Source of the DNA: Grimontia indica
Lineage (GTDB): Bacteria; Pseudomonadota; Gammaproteobacteria; Enterobacterales; Vibrionaceae
Assembly: GCF_000333895.2 (NCBI RefSeq)
Contig: NZ_ANFM02000022.1
Span: 1-64,000, forward strand
DNA length: 64,000 nucleotides
Reading direction: 5' to 3'
Made by a program: the position numbers and the translations under genes. Positions within the stretch are counted from its first letter, which is position 1. The number at the start of each line of letters is the position of its first letter. The notes beneath the pieces were generated by a model that worked only from the letters and a program-made list of their open reading frames with translations, did no database searches and was not told where the DNA came from. Positions 8,822-19,785 of the stretch are shown here, in pieces.

Positions 8822-9816
8822 TGGGTGCAATGGATAAAAAACTGCTATTGGATATTGAAGACCTGAAAGTGCACTTCAATATTGCGTCCAAGTCAGTATG
8901 GCCTTGGGCAAAGCCAACGGCATTGAAGGCCGTTGATGGCGTAGACATCAAGTTATATGAGGGTGAAACCTTAGGTGTCGTGGGCGAGTCTGGCTGTGGT
9001 AAATCCACCTTTGCCCGCGCTGTGATTGGCTTGGTGCAGGCGACGGAAGGTCAGGTTGTCTGGTTGGGTCAGGATCTGACCAAGCTGGAAGGTAACGATC
9101 TGCGTGAAAAGCGCAAAGAAATCCAGATGATTTTCCAGGATCCACTGGCATCTCTGAACCCACGTATGACTGTGGGTGACATCATCGCTGAGCCGCTGAA
9201 AACCTTCTATCCAGAACTGTCTAAGGACGAAGTGAAACAGCAGGTACAGGCAATGATGACCCGTGTTGGTCTGCTGCCGAACGTGATTAACCGTTACCCG
9301 CACGAGTTCTCGGGCGGCCAGTGTCAGCGTATTGGTATTGCCCGTGCGCTTATCCTGAAACCTAAGCTGGTGATCTGTGATGAGCCGGTTTCTGCATTGG
9401 ACGTGTCGATTCAGGCGCAGGTGGTGAACCTGTTGAAAGAGCTGCAAAAAGAAATGGGCCTGAGCCTGATCTTTATCGCGCACGATCTTTCAGTAGTGAA
9501 GCACATTTCTGATCGCGTTCTGGTGATGTATCTGGGTAACGCAGTGGAACTCGCGGAAGGCAAAGAGCTTTTCGACAACCCGCAACACCCGTATACCAAA
9601 GCCCTGATGTCTGCGGTTCCGGTACCGGATCCTGTGAAAGAGCGGAACAAAGAAATTCAACTGTTGGAAGGTGAGCTTCCTTCGCCGATGAACCCGCCTT
9701 CGGGTTGTGTATTCCGTACCCGTTGCCCCCAAGCGACAGACGCGTGTGCACAGACGAAACCAAGGCTGGCAGGGCCGGACCACCATTCCGTGTCCTGTCT
9801 GCAGGTTCATCTTTAA
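8821..9816 (+). CDS. oppF: Oligopeptide ABC transporter ATPase OppF
   Basis: This 331-residue ATPase is the partner of OppD. It has a Walker A GESGCGKS at 55-62, signature FSGGQCQ at 163-169, Walker B LVICDEP at 183-189, and the C-terminal extension with a GCVFRTRC motif. I chose the ATG at 8821, which overlaps the oppD stop and has GGAGG 8 bases upstream, over a TTG two codons earlier. It is the last gene of the operon and is followed by a strong terminator. Confidence 0.95.
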   Translation: MGAMDKKLLLDIEDLKVHFNIASKSVWPWAKPTALKAVDGVDIKLYEGETLGVVGESGCGKSTFARAVIGLVQATEGQVVWLGQDLTKLEGNDLREKRKEIQMIFQDPLASLNPRMTVGDIIAEPLKTFYPELSKDEVKQQVQAMMTRVGLLPNVINRYPHEFSGGQCQRIGIARALILKPKLVICDEPVSALDVSIQAQVVNLLKELQKEMGLSLIFIAHDLSVVKHISDRVLVMYLGNAVELAEGKELFDNPQHPYTKALMSAVPVPDPVKERNKEIQLLEGELPSPMNPPSGCVFRTRCPQATDACAQTKPRLAGPDHHSVSCLQVHL

Positions 9817-9831
9817 CAGATACCTGATATG

Positions 9832-9860
9832 AAAAAGCCTTCCAAACGGAAGGCTTTTTT
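9832..9860. terminator. Bidirectional terminator between oppF and roxA
   Basis: A 12-bp perfect stem AAAAAGCCTTCC / GGAAGGCTTTTT with a 4-base loop. The A-run and T-run on either side let it serve both converging genes, oppF and roxA. Confidence 0.85.
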
Positions 9861-9879
9861 ATTTCTATATTTCGGCGTA

Positions 9880-11013
9880 TTAGGCTTGCGGGTACCACAA
9901 TCCTTGATTGCAGAAATCAAGCAACAGTGCCAAAAGGGCAGGGTTGTTAGCGATTGCACCCAAATCTTCGCCCGAGAAGTATTCCATATCACAGAAGACC
10001 TTCGCCGCCGCTTCACAACCTTCTGGCAGTTCAATGGTTTCGCCGTTGATGAAAACCAGTGAAGGGTTGTCTTCGTGGTAAAGCGCTTTAAGACCAGACA
10101 CTTTTTCCAGATATAAACCGTCTTCCATAAACTGCTGAAGCTCATCAGATTGCCATGGTGGATCCGCTGGCATGATGTCTAGCTCGTGGCGAGACTGGCT
10201 GAGTTGCTCACCCATCCATCGCGCTTTAGCGTCTTCATCGTTGATCAGCTTCATCAGCATGTCGTTCAGCGCATTGTATTCTGCTGTTGGGATCATGCCG
10301 TGCTCATCACGGGTTTGGATATTTGGATCGTAGAAGTGCTTGTCACCCAATTCATTGGTCAGCACAAAATCTGCAAAGCCGTTAAGAAGCTCTTGTTTCT
10401 TCGGCGAGCGATAACCAACTGAATAGCTGAGTGACACTTCAATAGTATTGCCTTCGTGCGGGAAGCCCGGTGGAATATACAGGATGTCACCTGGCTCAAG
10501 GATCTCGTCGATAATCGGGTCGAAGCCTTCAATCTGGCGGAGGCCAGTATGGTGATTGGCATCTTTGTATTCGCCTTTATCACCGACACGCCAGCGACGC
10601 TTACCCATGCCCTGGCAGATAAACACGTCATATTGGTCAATGTGCGGACCCACGCCGCCTTCCGGCATAGACAGACAAACCATCACATCATCGAACAGCC
10701 AGTTCGGCAGACCGCGGAAAGGCTCTGACAACGCACGCGGCCCTGGGTGCCAATGGTTGGCTGCCTGCACGATCAGCTGGGAATGCGTGTCTGGGAAGCT
10801 TTCAAAGCTCTCAAATGGCCCATGTTGAACTTCCCAGTTACCATCCAGATTGGATACAAAGCGGGAATCGATTTCTTCTTCCATCGCCAGACCCGCTACT
10901 TCATCCGGGCTGATAGGATCTTCAAAATCGATGAAACCGTTTTTAATCACAACAGGCTCTTTATGCCAGAAGCGGGTAAGGAAATCGTTCAGATCAAAAT
11001 TTAACTGATACAT
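9880..11013 (-). CDS. roxA: Ribosomal protein uL16 arginine 3-hydroxylase (RoxA/YcfD)
   Basis: This 377-residue cupin-fold JmjC oxygenase uses Fe(II) and 2-oxoglutarate to hydroxylate an arginine of ribosomal protein uL16. The iron ligands are visible as HID (H124, D126) and the later histidine of PPGFPHEG (H186), matching the E. coli YcfD triad. The protein aligns from MYQLNFDLNDFL with E. coli YcfD, so I start at the ATG at 11013 rather than at a TTG 11 codons upstream. Its placement beside purB is shared with E. coli, where phoPQ lies between them; phoPQ is absent here. Confidence 0.93.
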   Translation of the reverse strand: MYQLNFDLNDFLTRFWHKEPVVIKNGFIDFEDPISPDEVAGLAMEEEIDSRFVSNLDGNWEVQHGPFESFESFPDTHSQLIVQAANHWHPGPRALSEPFRGLPNWLFDDVMVCLSMPEGGVGPHIDQYDVFICQGMGKRRWRVGDKGEYKDANHHTGLRQIEGFDPIIDEILEPGDILYIPPGFPHEGNTIEVSLSYSVGYRSPKKQELLNGFADFVLTNELGDKHFYDPNIQTRDEHGMIPTAEYNALNDMLMKLINDEDAKARWMGEQLSQSRHELDIMPADPPWQSDELQQFMEDGLYLEKVSGLKALYHEDNPSLVFINGETIELPEGCEAAAKVFCDMEYFSGEDLGAIANNPALLALLLDFCNQGLWYPQA

Positions 11014-11083
11014 AGTGGGATTGCTGTTTCTTGGGATTGGGGGCAATTATATACCCTTGGGTGTAGGAAGACAGACAAAATAA

Positions 11084-11113
11084 AAAGCCCGAATACTGGC
11101 GTATTCGGGCTTT
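11084..11113 (-). terminator. Terminator after purB
   Basis: A 13-bp perfect stem AAAGCCCGAATAC / GTATTCGGGCTTT with a 4-base loop, followed on the minus strand by TTATTTTG. Confidence 0.85.
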
Positions 11114-11130
11114 CAGACTGAAGCGCTAAA

Positions 11131-12516
<1,386 letters not shown>

Positions 12517-12523
12517 TTAAATA

Positions 12524-13144
12524 TTACGAATTTCTGGCTAGGATGATTTTGGCTTGCTCGATCATTTGCTTACGGCCAAAGATGAGATGGCGACGTTTGC
12601 CACCTACCTGACGCCAAAGCACTGCGCCACGGATACCTGCAAGCAACAGCGCGCGTACTTTGTGCTGTACACCGGTTTGTTGCAGTTGGGCAGGGTTACC
12701 GGTTACCTGAATACGTGGGCCCAGCGGGCTGATGGTGTCGAGGTAAATACTGGCAAGGTTGCTGATCATTTGATCATCGAGCAGTTCAAAGTGTTGGACC
12801 TGACGCTGGACGGTTTCGATGCGATCCGAAAGTTGCGCAAGGCTGTCACGGCGACCGGACAGCTTGCGTTCCAACGCGAGGAGATTGATCAGATAACGGG
12901 TAAGCTCACTGCCACCTGGACTGTTATCTAATTCATTAATCAGTGTGTTCAAACCAATGGTGAGGTTTTCTTCATTGCCGAAAACCTCCAAAGTTGAAGA
13001 CGGATTCGTGAGGATAATACTGTTCAAGCTGGCACTTAGAGCGTCGTAATCACAACTTCCCTTGCGTGCTATCTCCTGAACCAGTTTGACGGATTGACAG
13101 ATACCTGCGAACGCGATGGTACGATCAAACAAAGTATTAGCCAC
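12524..13144 (-). CDS. hflD: High-frequency lysogenization protein HflD
   Basis: This 206-residue all-helical, membrane-associated protein is known from E. coli as a factor that binds phage lambda CII; its host role is unclear. I place the start at a GTG (13144), giving [14 protein letters not shown], because that is where the family begins and AAGGAG lies 9 bases upstream. A longer reading from an ATG at 13201 would overlap mnmA and lack a ribosome site. It is conserved between mnmA and purB in gammaproteobacteria. Confidence 0.9.
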   Translation of the reverse strand: MANTLFDRTIAFAGICQSVKLVQEIARKGSCDYDALSASLNSIILTNPSSTLEVFGNEENLTIGLNTLINELDNSPGGSELTRYLINLLALERKLSGRRDSLAQLSDRIETVQRQVQHFELLDDQMISNLASIYLDTISPLGPRIQVTGNPAQLQQTGVQHKVRALLLAGIRGAVLWRQVGGKRRHLIFGRKQMIEQAKIILARNS

Positions 13145-13157
13145 AGATGAGTGCTCC

Positions 13158-14270
13158 TTAAATACGCTGTTCGATGATGCCGCCACCCAGGCAAACATCA
13201 CCGCTATAGAATACCGCTGATTGACCAGGAGTCACCGCTGATTGCGGTTCATCAAAAATCACTTTGATCTGGTCACCATCAATGGGTTCGATGGTACATG
13301 ATATGTCTTGCTGGCGGTATCGCGTTTTTACGGTGCACTTCAATGGTTCGGTAATCGTATCACGATCTACCCAGTGTAGTTGGCCTGCCACCAAGCCTTT
13401 TGAGAATAGGCGAGGGTGGTCGTGACCTTGAGCAACAATAAGTACGTTGCGTTCAACGTCTTTATCAACCACATACCAAGGCGCTTCGTTGCCGTTGCCA
13501 CCTTTTTGGCCACCGATGTGAAGACCTTTGCGTTGACCCAAAGTGTGGTACATCAGGCCCTGGTGTTCACCAATCTCGTCGCCATCAACGGTTTCAATGA
13601 TGCCTGGCTGCGCTGGCAGGTACTTCGACAGAAAGTCTGTGAACTTGCGCTCACCGATAAAGCAAATGCCAGTGGAATCCTTTTTCTTCGCGGTGATCAG
13701 ATCTTGCTCTTCGGCAATGCGGCGAACTTCAGGCTTTTCCAAATCGCCAACCGGGAACAAGCTGCGCGCGACCTGATCGTGGCTCAGTGTGTATAGGAAG
13801 TAGCTTTGGTCTTTGTTGCTATCAAGACCACGAAGCATTTGTGCTTTTTCGCCTTCCTGAGTCGGGAAAGTGCGGCGCACGTAGTGACCCATCGCAATGT
13901 AGTCGGCTTCCAGCACTTCATCGGCGAACTCGAGGAAGGCTTTGAATTTAATTTCTTTGTTGCACAGGATATCCGGGTTCGGTGTGCGACCTGCTTTGTA
14001 TTCGGTCAGGAAGTGCTCGAACACGTTGTCCCAGTACTCTGCGGCGAAGTTGATGGTGTGCAGGGTAATCCCCAGCTTGTCACACACGGCCTGTGCATCG
14101 GCCAGATCTTCCGCTGCCGAACAGTACTCGTCGTTATCATCTTCTTCCCAGTTTTTCATGAAAAGGCCTTCTACCTGATAGCCTTGTTGCTTCAGTAGGT
14201 AGGCGGACACTGAGGAGTCGACGCCGCCGGACATACCGACAATAACTTTTTTGCTGCTGTTATCTGACAT
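13158..14270 (-). CDS. mnmA: tRNA-specific 2-thiouridylase MnmA
   Basis: This 370-residue enzyme puts sulfur on U34 of tRNA-Lys, -Glu and -Gln using ATP and a persulfide relay. The PP-loop SGGVDS is at 14-19, and the two catalytic cysteines are at 103 ([12 protein letters not shown]) and 203 ([12 protein letters not shown]). Length and motifs match E. coli MnmA. It lies upstream of hflD and probably shares its transcript. Confidence 0.96.
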   Translation of the reverse strand: MSDNSSKKVIVGMSGGVDSSVSAYLLKQQGYQVEGLFMKNWEEDDNDEYCSAAEDLADAQAVCDKLGITLHTINFAAEYWDNVFEHFLTEYKAGRTPNPDILCNKEIKFKAFLEFADEVLEADYIAMGHYVRRTFPTQEGEKAQMLRGLDSNKDQSYFLYTLSHDQVARSLFPVGDLEKPEVRRIAEEQDLITAKKKDSTGICFIGERKFTDFLSKYLPAQPGIIETVDGDEIGEHQGLMYHTLGQRKGLHIGGQKGGNGNEAPWYVVDKDVERNVLIVAQGHDHPRLFSKGLVAGQLHWVDRDTITEPLKCTVKTRYRQQDISCTIEPIDGDQIKVIFDEPQSAVTPGQSAVFYSGDVCLGGGIIEQRI

Positions 14271-14354
14271 GACGAAATTTCTAGCTCCAATAAAATCGGG
14301 GGCAGAGTTTAACAGAAACCTTTACGCGGTTACAGATGAGATGTGAGTCACAAT

Positions 14355-15014
14355 TTAATTGCGTGCTGGTGGTGGCACTTCACGCCATTCACCGGGTTGC
14401 AAGTCATCGACGGTCCAGTTGCCCATTTTGTATCTCACCAGACGTAAGGTGGGGTGACCCACTGCAGCGGTCATTCGGCGAACCTGTCTGTTTCGGCCTT
14501 CTGTCAGCGTGATGGCTAGCCAGGTTGTCGGCACGGAAGGACGATGGCGAATAGGTGGATTGCGATCCCAAATAGCGGGTTCAGCCATGACTTCCACGCC
14601 AGCAGGGAGTGTCCAGCCGTCGTTAAGCTCCACACCATCACGAAGAGTCTTCAGCGATTCTTCGGAAGGCTCACCTTCTACCTGTACCCAGTAAGTTTTG
14701 GCGGACTTGGATTGTGGCTGGGTCAGGCGTGCCTGCAAAATGCCGTCGTTGGTTAACACCAACAAGCCTTCGCTATCTTTATCGAGGCGTCCAGCAGGAT
14801 AAACGTCCTTCACTGGAATGAAGTCGGCCAAGGTCGAATCCCCCGGCTCGCCCGTGAACTGTGTCAGGGTGTTGAAAGGTTTATTGAATAGAATAACTTT
14901 CGTCGGCCCTTTCGGACGCGATGGTTTATCAGTGCGTCGGCGTGAAGTGCGTCGGAAATTCGGCTTTGAAGACGGCGGTTTAGTGCCTCTTTTAGGTGTG
15001 GTTTTAAACGTCAT
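14355..15014 (-). CDS. rluE: 23S rRNA pseudouridine synthase RluE
   Basis: This 219-residue RsuA-family synthase makes pseudouridine 2457 in 23S rRNA. The catalytic motif GRLDKDSEG has the active aspartate at D78. A basic N-terminal tail of about 37 residues rich in Arg, Lys and Pro precedes the catalytic domain, and no S4 domain is present, which is typical of RluE. It is divergent from icd, as in E. coli. Confidence 0.93.
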   Translation of the reverse strand: MTFKTTPKRGTKPPSSKPNFRRTSRRRTDKPSRPKGPTKVILFNKPFNTLTQFTGEPGDSTLADFIPVKDVYPAGRLDKDSEGLLVLTNDGILQARLTQPQSKSAKTYWVQVEGEPSEESLKTLRDGVELNDGWTLPAGVEVMAEPAIWDRNPPIRHRPSVPTTWLAITLTEGRNRQVRRMTAAVGHPTLRLVRYKMGNWTVDDLQPGEWREVPPPARN

Positions 15015-15258
15015 TAAGTCGTGTCAATCAGGTCTGGTAACAAATGAGACCTTGGTATTATACATGGAATTATGTGATTGGCGTGTTGCGGGAATTACAG
15101 TATTCTTTTGCCCGCATGTTATGCCCGTTGACCTTGGGTATGTACCAGACAGAACAATTAACTGACGTGCTACAAGGACTTAAAAGTGCGTCGAAGTGCG
15201 ACAGAAAATTGTTCTGTTTGGTGAGCGCAAAATAACAAATGGACGCTAGGAGAATTAA

Positions 15259-16506
15259 ATGGAAAGTAAAGTAGTCGTGCCAGCTGGTGAGAAAATTGCG
15301 GTAGAAAACGGCAAGCTGGTCGTTCCTAACAACCCAGTTATCCCTTACATCGAAGGTGATGGTATTGGTGTTGACGTTAGTCCTGCAATGCTCAAAGTTG
15401 TAGATGCGGCAGTAGAAAAAGCTTATGGCGGTGACCGTAAGATCTCCTGGATGGAAATCTACACTGGTGAGAAGTCGACTCAAGTCTACGGTGAAGACCA
15501 ATGGCTGCCGACTGAAACACTGGATTTTATTCGTGAATACAAAGTTGCTATTAAAGGCCCTCTGACTACCCCTGTTGGCGGTGGTATCCGTTCTTTGAAC
15601 GTTGCACTGCGTCAGGAACTGGATCTGTACATCTGTGCACGTCCAGTACGTTACTTCGATGGCGTGCCAAGCCCTCTGAAACAACCAGAACTGACTGACA
15701 TGGTTATTTACCGCGAAAACTCGGAAGATATCTATGCGGGTGTTGAGTTTAAAGCTGGCACTGCAGAAGCAGACAAAGTCATCAAATTCCTTAAAGAAGA
15801 AATGGGTGCAACGAAAATCCGTTTCGACGAGGAGTGTGGTATTGGTATCAAGCCAGTATCTGAAGAAGGTACTAAGCGTCTGGTTCGTGCTGCTATCCAG
15901 TACACTATCGACAACGAGCGTGACTCGATGACTCTGGTGCACAAAGGTAACATCATGAAGTTTACCGAAGGTGCGTTTAAAGACTGGGGTTACGAAGTAG
16001 CGAAAGAAGAATTCGGTGCTGAGCTGCTGGACGGTGGTCCATGGATGACTCTGAAAAACCCTAACACGGGCAAAGAGATCATTATCAAAGACGTTATCGC
16101 GGACGCATTCCTGCAGCAAATCCTGCTGCGCCCAGCGGAGTACGATGTGATTGCAACCATGAACCTGAACGGTGACTACGTATCAGATGCGCTTGCTGCG
16201 CAAGTTGGTGGTATTGGTATTGCCCCTGGTGCAAACATCGGCGACGGCATCGCACTGTTCGAAGCAACTCACGGTACAGCACCTAAGTACGCGGGTCAGG
16301 ACAAAGTGAACCCAGGTTCTCTGATCCTGTCTGCAGAAATGATGCTGCGTCACATGGGTTGGACTGAAGCCGCTGACCTGATCATCAGCTCAATGGAAAA
16401 AGCGATCAGCAACAAGACTGTGACCTATGACTTTGAGCGTCTGATGGACGGCGCAACCCTGCGTAAGTGTTCTGAGTTCGCACAAGACATGATCGACCAA
16501 ATGTAA
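15259..16506 (+). CDS. icd: Isocitrate dehydrogenase, NADP-dependent
   Basis: This 415-residue TCA-cycle enzyme oxidatively decarboxylates isocitrate to 2-oxoglutarate. The substrate-binding segment [18 protein letters not shown] contains S112, equivalent to the serine phosphorylated by AceK in E. coli. It is close in length to E. coli Icd (416). An AGGAG site precedes the ATG, and a strong terminator follows. The 244 bases between rluE and icd hold both promoters. Confidence 0.97.
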   Translation: MESKVVVPAGEKIAVENGKLVVPNNPVIPYIEGDGIGVDVSPAMLKVVDAAVEKAYGGDRKISWMEIYTGEKSTQVYGEDQWLPTETLDFIREYKVAIKGPLTTPVGGGIRSLNVALRQELDLYICARPVRYFDGVPSPLKQPELTDMVIYRENSEDIYAGVEFKAGTAEADKVIKFLKEEMGATKIRFDEECGIGIKPVSEEGTKRLVRAAIQYTIDNERDSMTLVHKGNIMKFTEGAFKDWGYEVAKEEFGAELLDGGPWMTLKNPNTGKEIIIKDVIADAFLQQILLRPAEYDVIATMNLNGDYVSDALAAQVGGIGIAPGANIGDGIALFEATHGTAPKYAGQDKVNPGSLILSAEMMLRHMGWTEAADLIISSMEKAISNKTVTYDFERLMDGATLRKCSEFAQDMIDQM

Positions 16507-16525
16507 TTTGGCTCTCGATTGATTG

Positions 16526-16551
16526 AAAACCCGGCTTATGCCGGGTTTTTT
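16526..16551 (+). terminator. Terminator after icd
   Basis: A 10-bp perfect stem AAAACCCGGC / GCCGGGTTTT with a TTAT loop and a T-run. It ends just before the stop codon of the convergent peroxidase-like gene. Confidence 0.85.
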
Positions 16552-16554
16552 ATT

Positions 16555-18048
16555 TTAAAGCGGGTTTAAATTGCTATCGACAGCGTGGACACGCAAGCCA
16601 TCGGGGTCAATGTCGTCATCAACCAGCCAGGGCTCTAAGCATTCACGGTTTTGAGTGCAGGGGTCAGTGAGCGCTCGCAGGAAGGATGCTAAGTCGTTAA
16701 TGTCGGTCGAACCGTAGAAATAAGGTGATTTGAGTTTACTCAGGCCCATCGCCTGTTGGAAGAACATGGTCCAAAGTGCTTCATAGGTATTTGCTCTACG
16801 ATCTGCCTGCTGAATATTGGGCTGTGGGCCATCGTAGGTGTACAGTACGCCAGAATAAAATGGATCCATGTGATGCCGGATGACTCCCTCCAGCGTATTG
16901 AAAGCGCCGCTGTGGCCGTAAGGCGAAGTCATTTCTACATTCAGTAATGATGGCGTCCTGAAGGCATAAGCATCGCGGAAGAGTAAAGTTTCCCTATATC
17001 TGCCAAAATCATGGGTACCCGTTTCTCCATCGCCTTTTCCACGGCCAATTTGTGGCATGGCGATATTGTGGAATCCTTCGTCTGTCATTAAATCGCCTTG
17101 GTGGCATGACTGGCAATCGAACCCACCTTCAAAGCGGTCAGCGAAGAACTTTAATGCCCCTCGTTTTTCTTGTAGGGATAAGGCGGTCTTGTCGCCTTTG
17201 ATATATTGATACCATCTATTGTCGACAAAAGACTGGGAGCGCATGTATTCGCCCAGAACTTCGCGAATAATTGCGCTGTTTATTACCTCTTCTAAAGGCG
17301 CATCCTGTTTGTTAAAAGTCTGCCGGAATAAGGTTGGCCATTGATTGATACTTAGTGGCTCAAGCTCTCCACGTAGTCTGGCAGCAATTAAGTCGCGGAT
17401 TTCTTGATTGCTCTTGTCCTGTGCGAATGAAAACCCCCTCATTTCTTCTTGTGGTGTGATTGGAAAACCTGCTTGCGCATGGGAAAGATTGGCACCTGCA
17501 TCACTGTCAGGATTACCTATTCCCGAGTCAGGCGTGCTGATAGGGCCAATCGCCCCATGCTGAAACGGCACAGGGAGAAGTGCTTCAACTCGCCCGTCAT
17601 GAAATAGGTGGCGGTCCCAGAATCCCAGATTGAAAGAGGTGGGCACATTACGCGGCATAGTAGGTCCACCATCATAGTTCACAGCCGTTGAGCGATGCTG
17701 TCGACCTGGCCCCAGTAAGTCTGGGTTGACTGAGTCTACACCTATAGCTATCGATAAGGCATCTGCACCCCCGAGCGTGGGATGATGACAGCTGACACAA
17801 GCTGTATCGAAGTTGCCGCTTTGGATTTTGCTAAAGAACAGCAGTTTCCCGAGCTGCGCTTTTGGTGTGTTAATTGAAGGGGTGGTGCGATGCTTACTAG
17901 GATCGCCAGTCAGTGAGTATTGGGCGATCTTATTCGTCAGGGCATTGTCTACCCATTGCTCGCTCTGAAAGTCGATAAAGGAAGCATGGGTGATGGATGA
18001 AAAGAGTAAGATCAGGGTTAGTACAGTTGAATAGATTTTTGTCTTCAT
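16555..18048 (-). CDS. Periplasmic di-haem cytochrome c peroxidase-like (MauG/CcpA family) protein
   Basis: This 497-residue exported protein has a Sec signal of about 22 residues (ending THA). Two c-type haem-binding motifs are present, CVSCH at 84-88 and CQSCH at 312-316. The GKLLFFS segment before the first haem and the TPSLLNVEMTSPYGHSGAFNTL segment are typical of bacterial di-haem peroxidases and MauG relatives. It is longer than classical CcpA (about 330 residues) because of an extra region of about 100 residues between the haems. The start at 18048 has GGAGG upstream. The substrate is unknown: hydrogen peroxide or an oxidative modification of another protein are both possible. It separates icd from cspD. 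Confidence 0.85.
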   Translation of the reverse strand: MKTKIYSTVLTLILLFSSITHASFIDFQSEQWVDNALTNKIAQYSLTGDPSKHRTTPSINTPKAQLGKLLFFSKIQSGNFDTACVSCHHPTLGGADALSIAIGVDSVNPDLLGPGRQHRSTAVNYDGGPTMPRNVPTSFNLGFWDRHLFHDGRVEALLPVPFQHGAIGPISTPDSGIGNPDSDAGANLSHAQAGFPITPQEEMRGFSFAQDKSNQEIRDLIAARLRGELEPLSINQWPTLFRQTFNKQDAPLEEVINSAIIREVLGEYMRSQSFVDNRWYQYIKGDKTALSLQEKRGALKFFADRFEGGFDCQSCHQGDLMTDEGFHNIAMPQIGRGKGDGETGTHDFGRYRETLLFRDAYAFRTPSLLNVEMTSPYGHSGAFNTLEGVIRHHMDPFYSGVLYTYDGPQPNIQQADRRANTYEALWTMFFQQAMGLSKLKSPYFYGSTDINDLASFLRALTDPCTQNRECLEPWLVDDDIDPDGLRVHAVDSNLNPL

Positions 18049-18371
18049 AGGTCCTCCAACAAACATCATGTTGTGCTCTTACGGCACTAGAATGACGCTA
18101 TCTCAATGTACTCGTATATCTGCACAGCAATGAGTTCCACAGTTGGGAATAGTTTTAATTTTTCAGGGATTTAACAGTCATGTTATCGACTCTGAGGCAT
18201 GAGGGCAGTCGAACGGATGAAACCGGGTAGCGAAAGAGCTGGAGTATTGTAATAAAGGGGAGTGGGTGAGGGTTTCAAGGGTATGATCAGCGCAAATAAA
18301 AAAGAGCGAACGTAACGTTCGCTCTTTCAATTCTCGACCTTCCGGCAGCGAAAAAGTTTATAGCAACACTA
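18049..18371. other. Intergenic region, peroxidase-like gene to cspD
   Basis: About 320 bases. It holds the promoter region of the peroxidase-like gene and the cspD terminator at 18301-18327; I see nothing else. Confidence 0.6.
18301..18327 (-). terminator. Terminator after cspD
   Basis: A 12-bp perfect stem AAAGAGCGAACG / CGTTCGCTCTTT with a 3-base loop. On the minus strand it is followed by TTTTATTTG. Confidence 0.85.
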
Positions 18372-18593
18372 TTATTTTAAAGCTTCGTTCTCGACAGGAA
18401 CGATTTGGCTGGCGTGGTAACCTTTCGGACCTTCCTGTACCTCGTAGTTCACAGTCTGACCCGCTTTTAGCGTGCGGTAGCCGTCCATTTGTATTGTGGA
18501 GTAGTGCGCGAAAATATCGCCATCACCTTCGTCAGGGCAAATGAACCCAAACCCTTTAGCGTTGTTAAACCATTTAACTGTACCAGTTGCCAT
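18372..18593 (-). CDS. cspD: Cold-shock-domain protein CspD
   Basis: This 73-residue single-stranded nucleic-acid-binding protein, in E. coli a stationary-phase inhibitor of replication, has the RNP1 motif KGFGFI and RNP2-like DIFAHYS. I start at the ATG at 18593 (MATGTVKWFNN), with an AGAGGG site upstream; a reading from 18617 adds eight residues outside the fold. It is divergent from clpS-clpA as in E. coli, where that order identifies CspD. Confidence 0.93.
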   Translation of the reverse strand: MATGTVKWFNNAKGFGFICPDEGDGDIFAHYSTIQMDGYRTLKAGQTVNYEVQEGPKGYHASQIVPVENEALK

Positions 18594-19406
18594 GCGAAAC
18601 ATCCCTCTTGCATTCAAATTGCATAACTATGAGTAAAACCAACCAGTGCAATCACGTTACTCAGAAGTAATTGATGCAGTATGTTTTTACTTCAATTCCC
18701 ACTCTAGTAGAAAGATTTAGACAGTCAAGCCTGCTTGCCCCCATATAACAACATTTTAATAAAAATGGCTATTGTTCTGACAGAAGGATGATGGGGGTAT
18801 CATTTTTGTAAACTGAGTTGCATTAATGAAACGAAAGTTTATTCATTAAGAGGTTGATTGGTGGGCTTAATTTACAACTCCATCAACGAGAACCCTTATT
18901 GTGGCTCAACGGGGTGGTCATACCAACAGGAATATTGTGAGTAAAACTAGGGTGTTGCCAGTAGTATCACCCCTTGCGAATTAATATGTTAATACACCTA
19001 TTATTCGATATTTCCAAACGCAATATGAAATCCTGAAATATTCATCTAGCAAATTAAGTTTTGATACTTCGAGACACCTTGATAAAAATGAGACCAAATA
19101 ATTTTGAATTTTTATGTATGGAAAAACTGACATTGCGATTTTGCTAAATGCCAGATATTGAAGTGAAATTGAGTGACTATGATGGCGGTCTGATAGTAGA
19201 TAGGGGGGTGAGCGTGATTTATGTGGTGATTTGCAGGCGAAAATCAGCGCGCCGTAGCAATGAAACGGTTGCTGGAATACAATCTGTGGATTACGTTTTA
19301 AATAGTGGTAGAGATTCTTGTGTTAAATGTCTCAATCTATGATTCTGACGTATAAATAGTTGTTTTATAAGAAACACTTGAGCTACCTTAAAGATTGTAA
19401 TCCCTT
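18594..19406. other. Long A+T-rich intergenic region between cspD and clpS
   Basis: About 810 bases between divergent cspD and clpS, much longer than needed for two promoters. The 64-codon plus-strand ORF at 19148-19342 has no ribosome site and no recognisable product. No terminator, tRNA-like fold or repeat is evident. Confidence 0.55.
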
Positions 19407-19727
19407 ATGAGTAAAAAGTACGAATGGATAGTTCCGGATTCCGATGTAAAGGAAGCGGAAGAAACCAAGGTAAAACCGCCATCATTATACAAAGTGGTAT
19501 TGAATAATGATGATTACACCCCCATGGAGTTTGTAGTGGAGGTGTTGCAGCGGTTCTTTTCTATGGATATAGAGAAAGCAACACAGCTGATGCTTACGGT
19601 GCATTACGAAGGTAAAGCTGTTTGTGGCGTATTCACTGCGGAAGTTGCCGAGATGAAAGTCGCACAAGTAATGATGCATGCGAAAGAACATCAACACCCA
19701 CTGTTGTGCACAATGGAGAAGGCCTAA
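19407..19727 (+). CDS. clpS: ATP-dependent Clp protease adaptor ClpS
   Basis: This 106-residue adaptor binds the ClpA N-domain and delivers proteins with Leu, Phe, Tyr or Trp N-termini to ClpAP. The core [15 protein letters not shown] contains the Asn-Asp-Asp residues that line the N-degron pocket, and a flexible N-terminal tail of about 30 residues precedes it. It lies 58 bases upstream of clpA. No strong ribosome site is visible before the ATG. Confidence 0.96.
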   Translation: MSKKYEWIVPDSDVKEAEETKVKPPSLYKVVLNNDDYTPMEFVVEVLQRFFSMDIEKATQLMLTVHYEGKAVCGVFTAEVAEMKVAQVMMHAKEHQHPLLCTMEKA

Positions 19728-19785
19728 GTCGCAAACCCGGTTTTTCTCCGGCACACCATAATGTGGTATTTGAGGGAGGTGCCTT

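Noticed and set aside
15070-16119. 349-codon minus-strand ORF opposite icd
   Set aside because: It is antisense to a highly conserved enzyme, and its translation shows a biased Phe/Thr/Val/Cys composition with no domain.
19148-19342. 64-codon plus-strand ORF between cspD and clpS
   Set aside because: There is no ribosome site, no recognisable motif, and it sits in A+T-rich sequence without a terminator.
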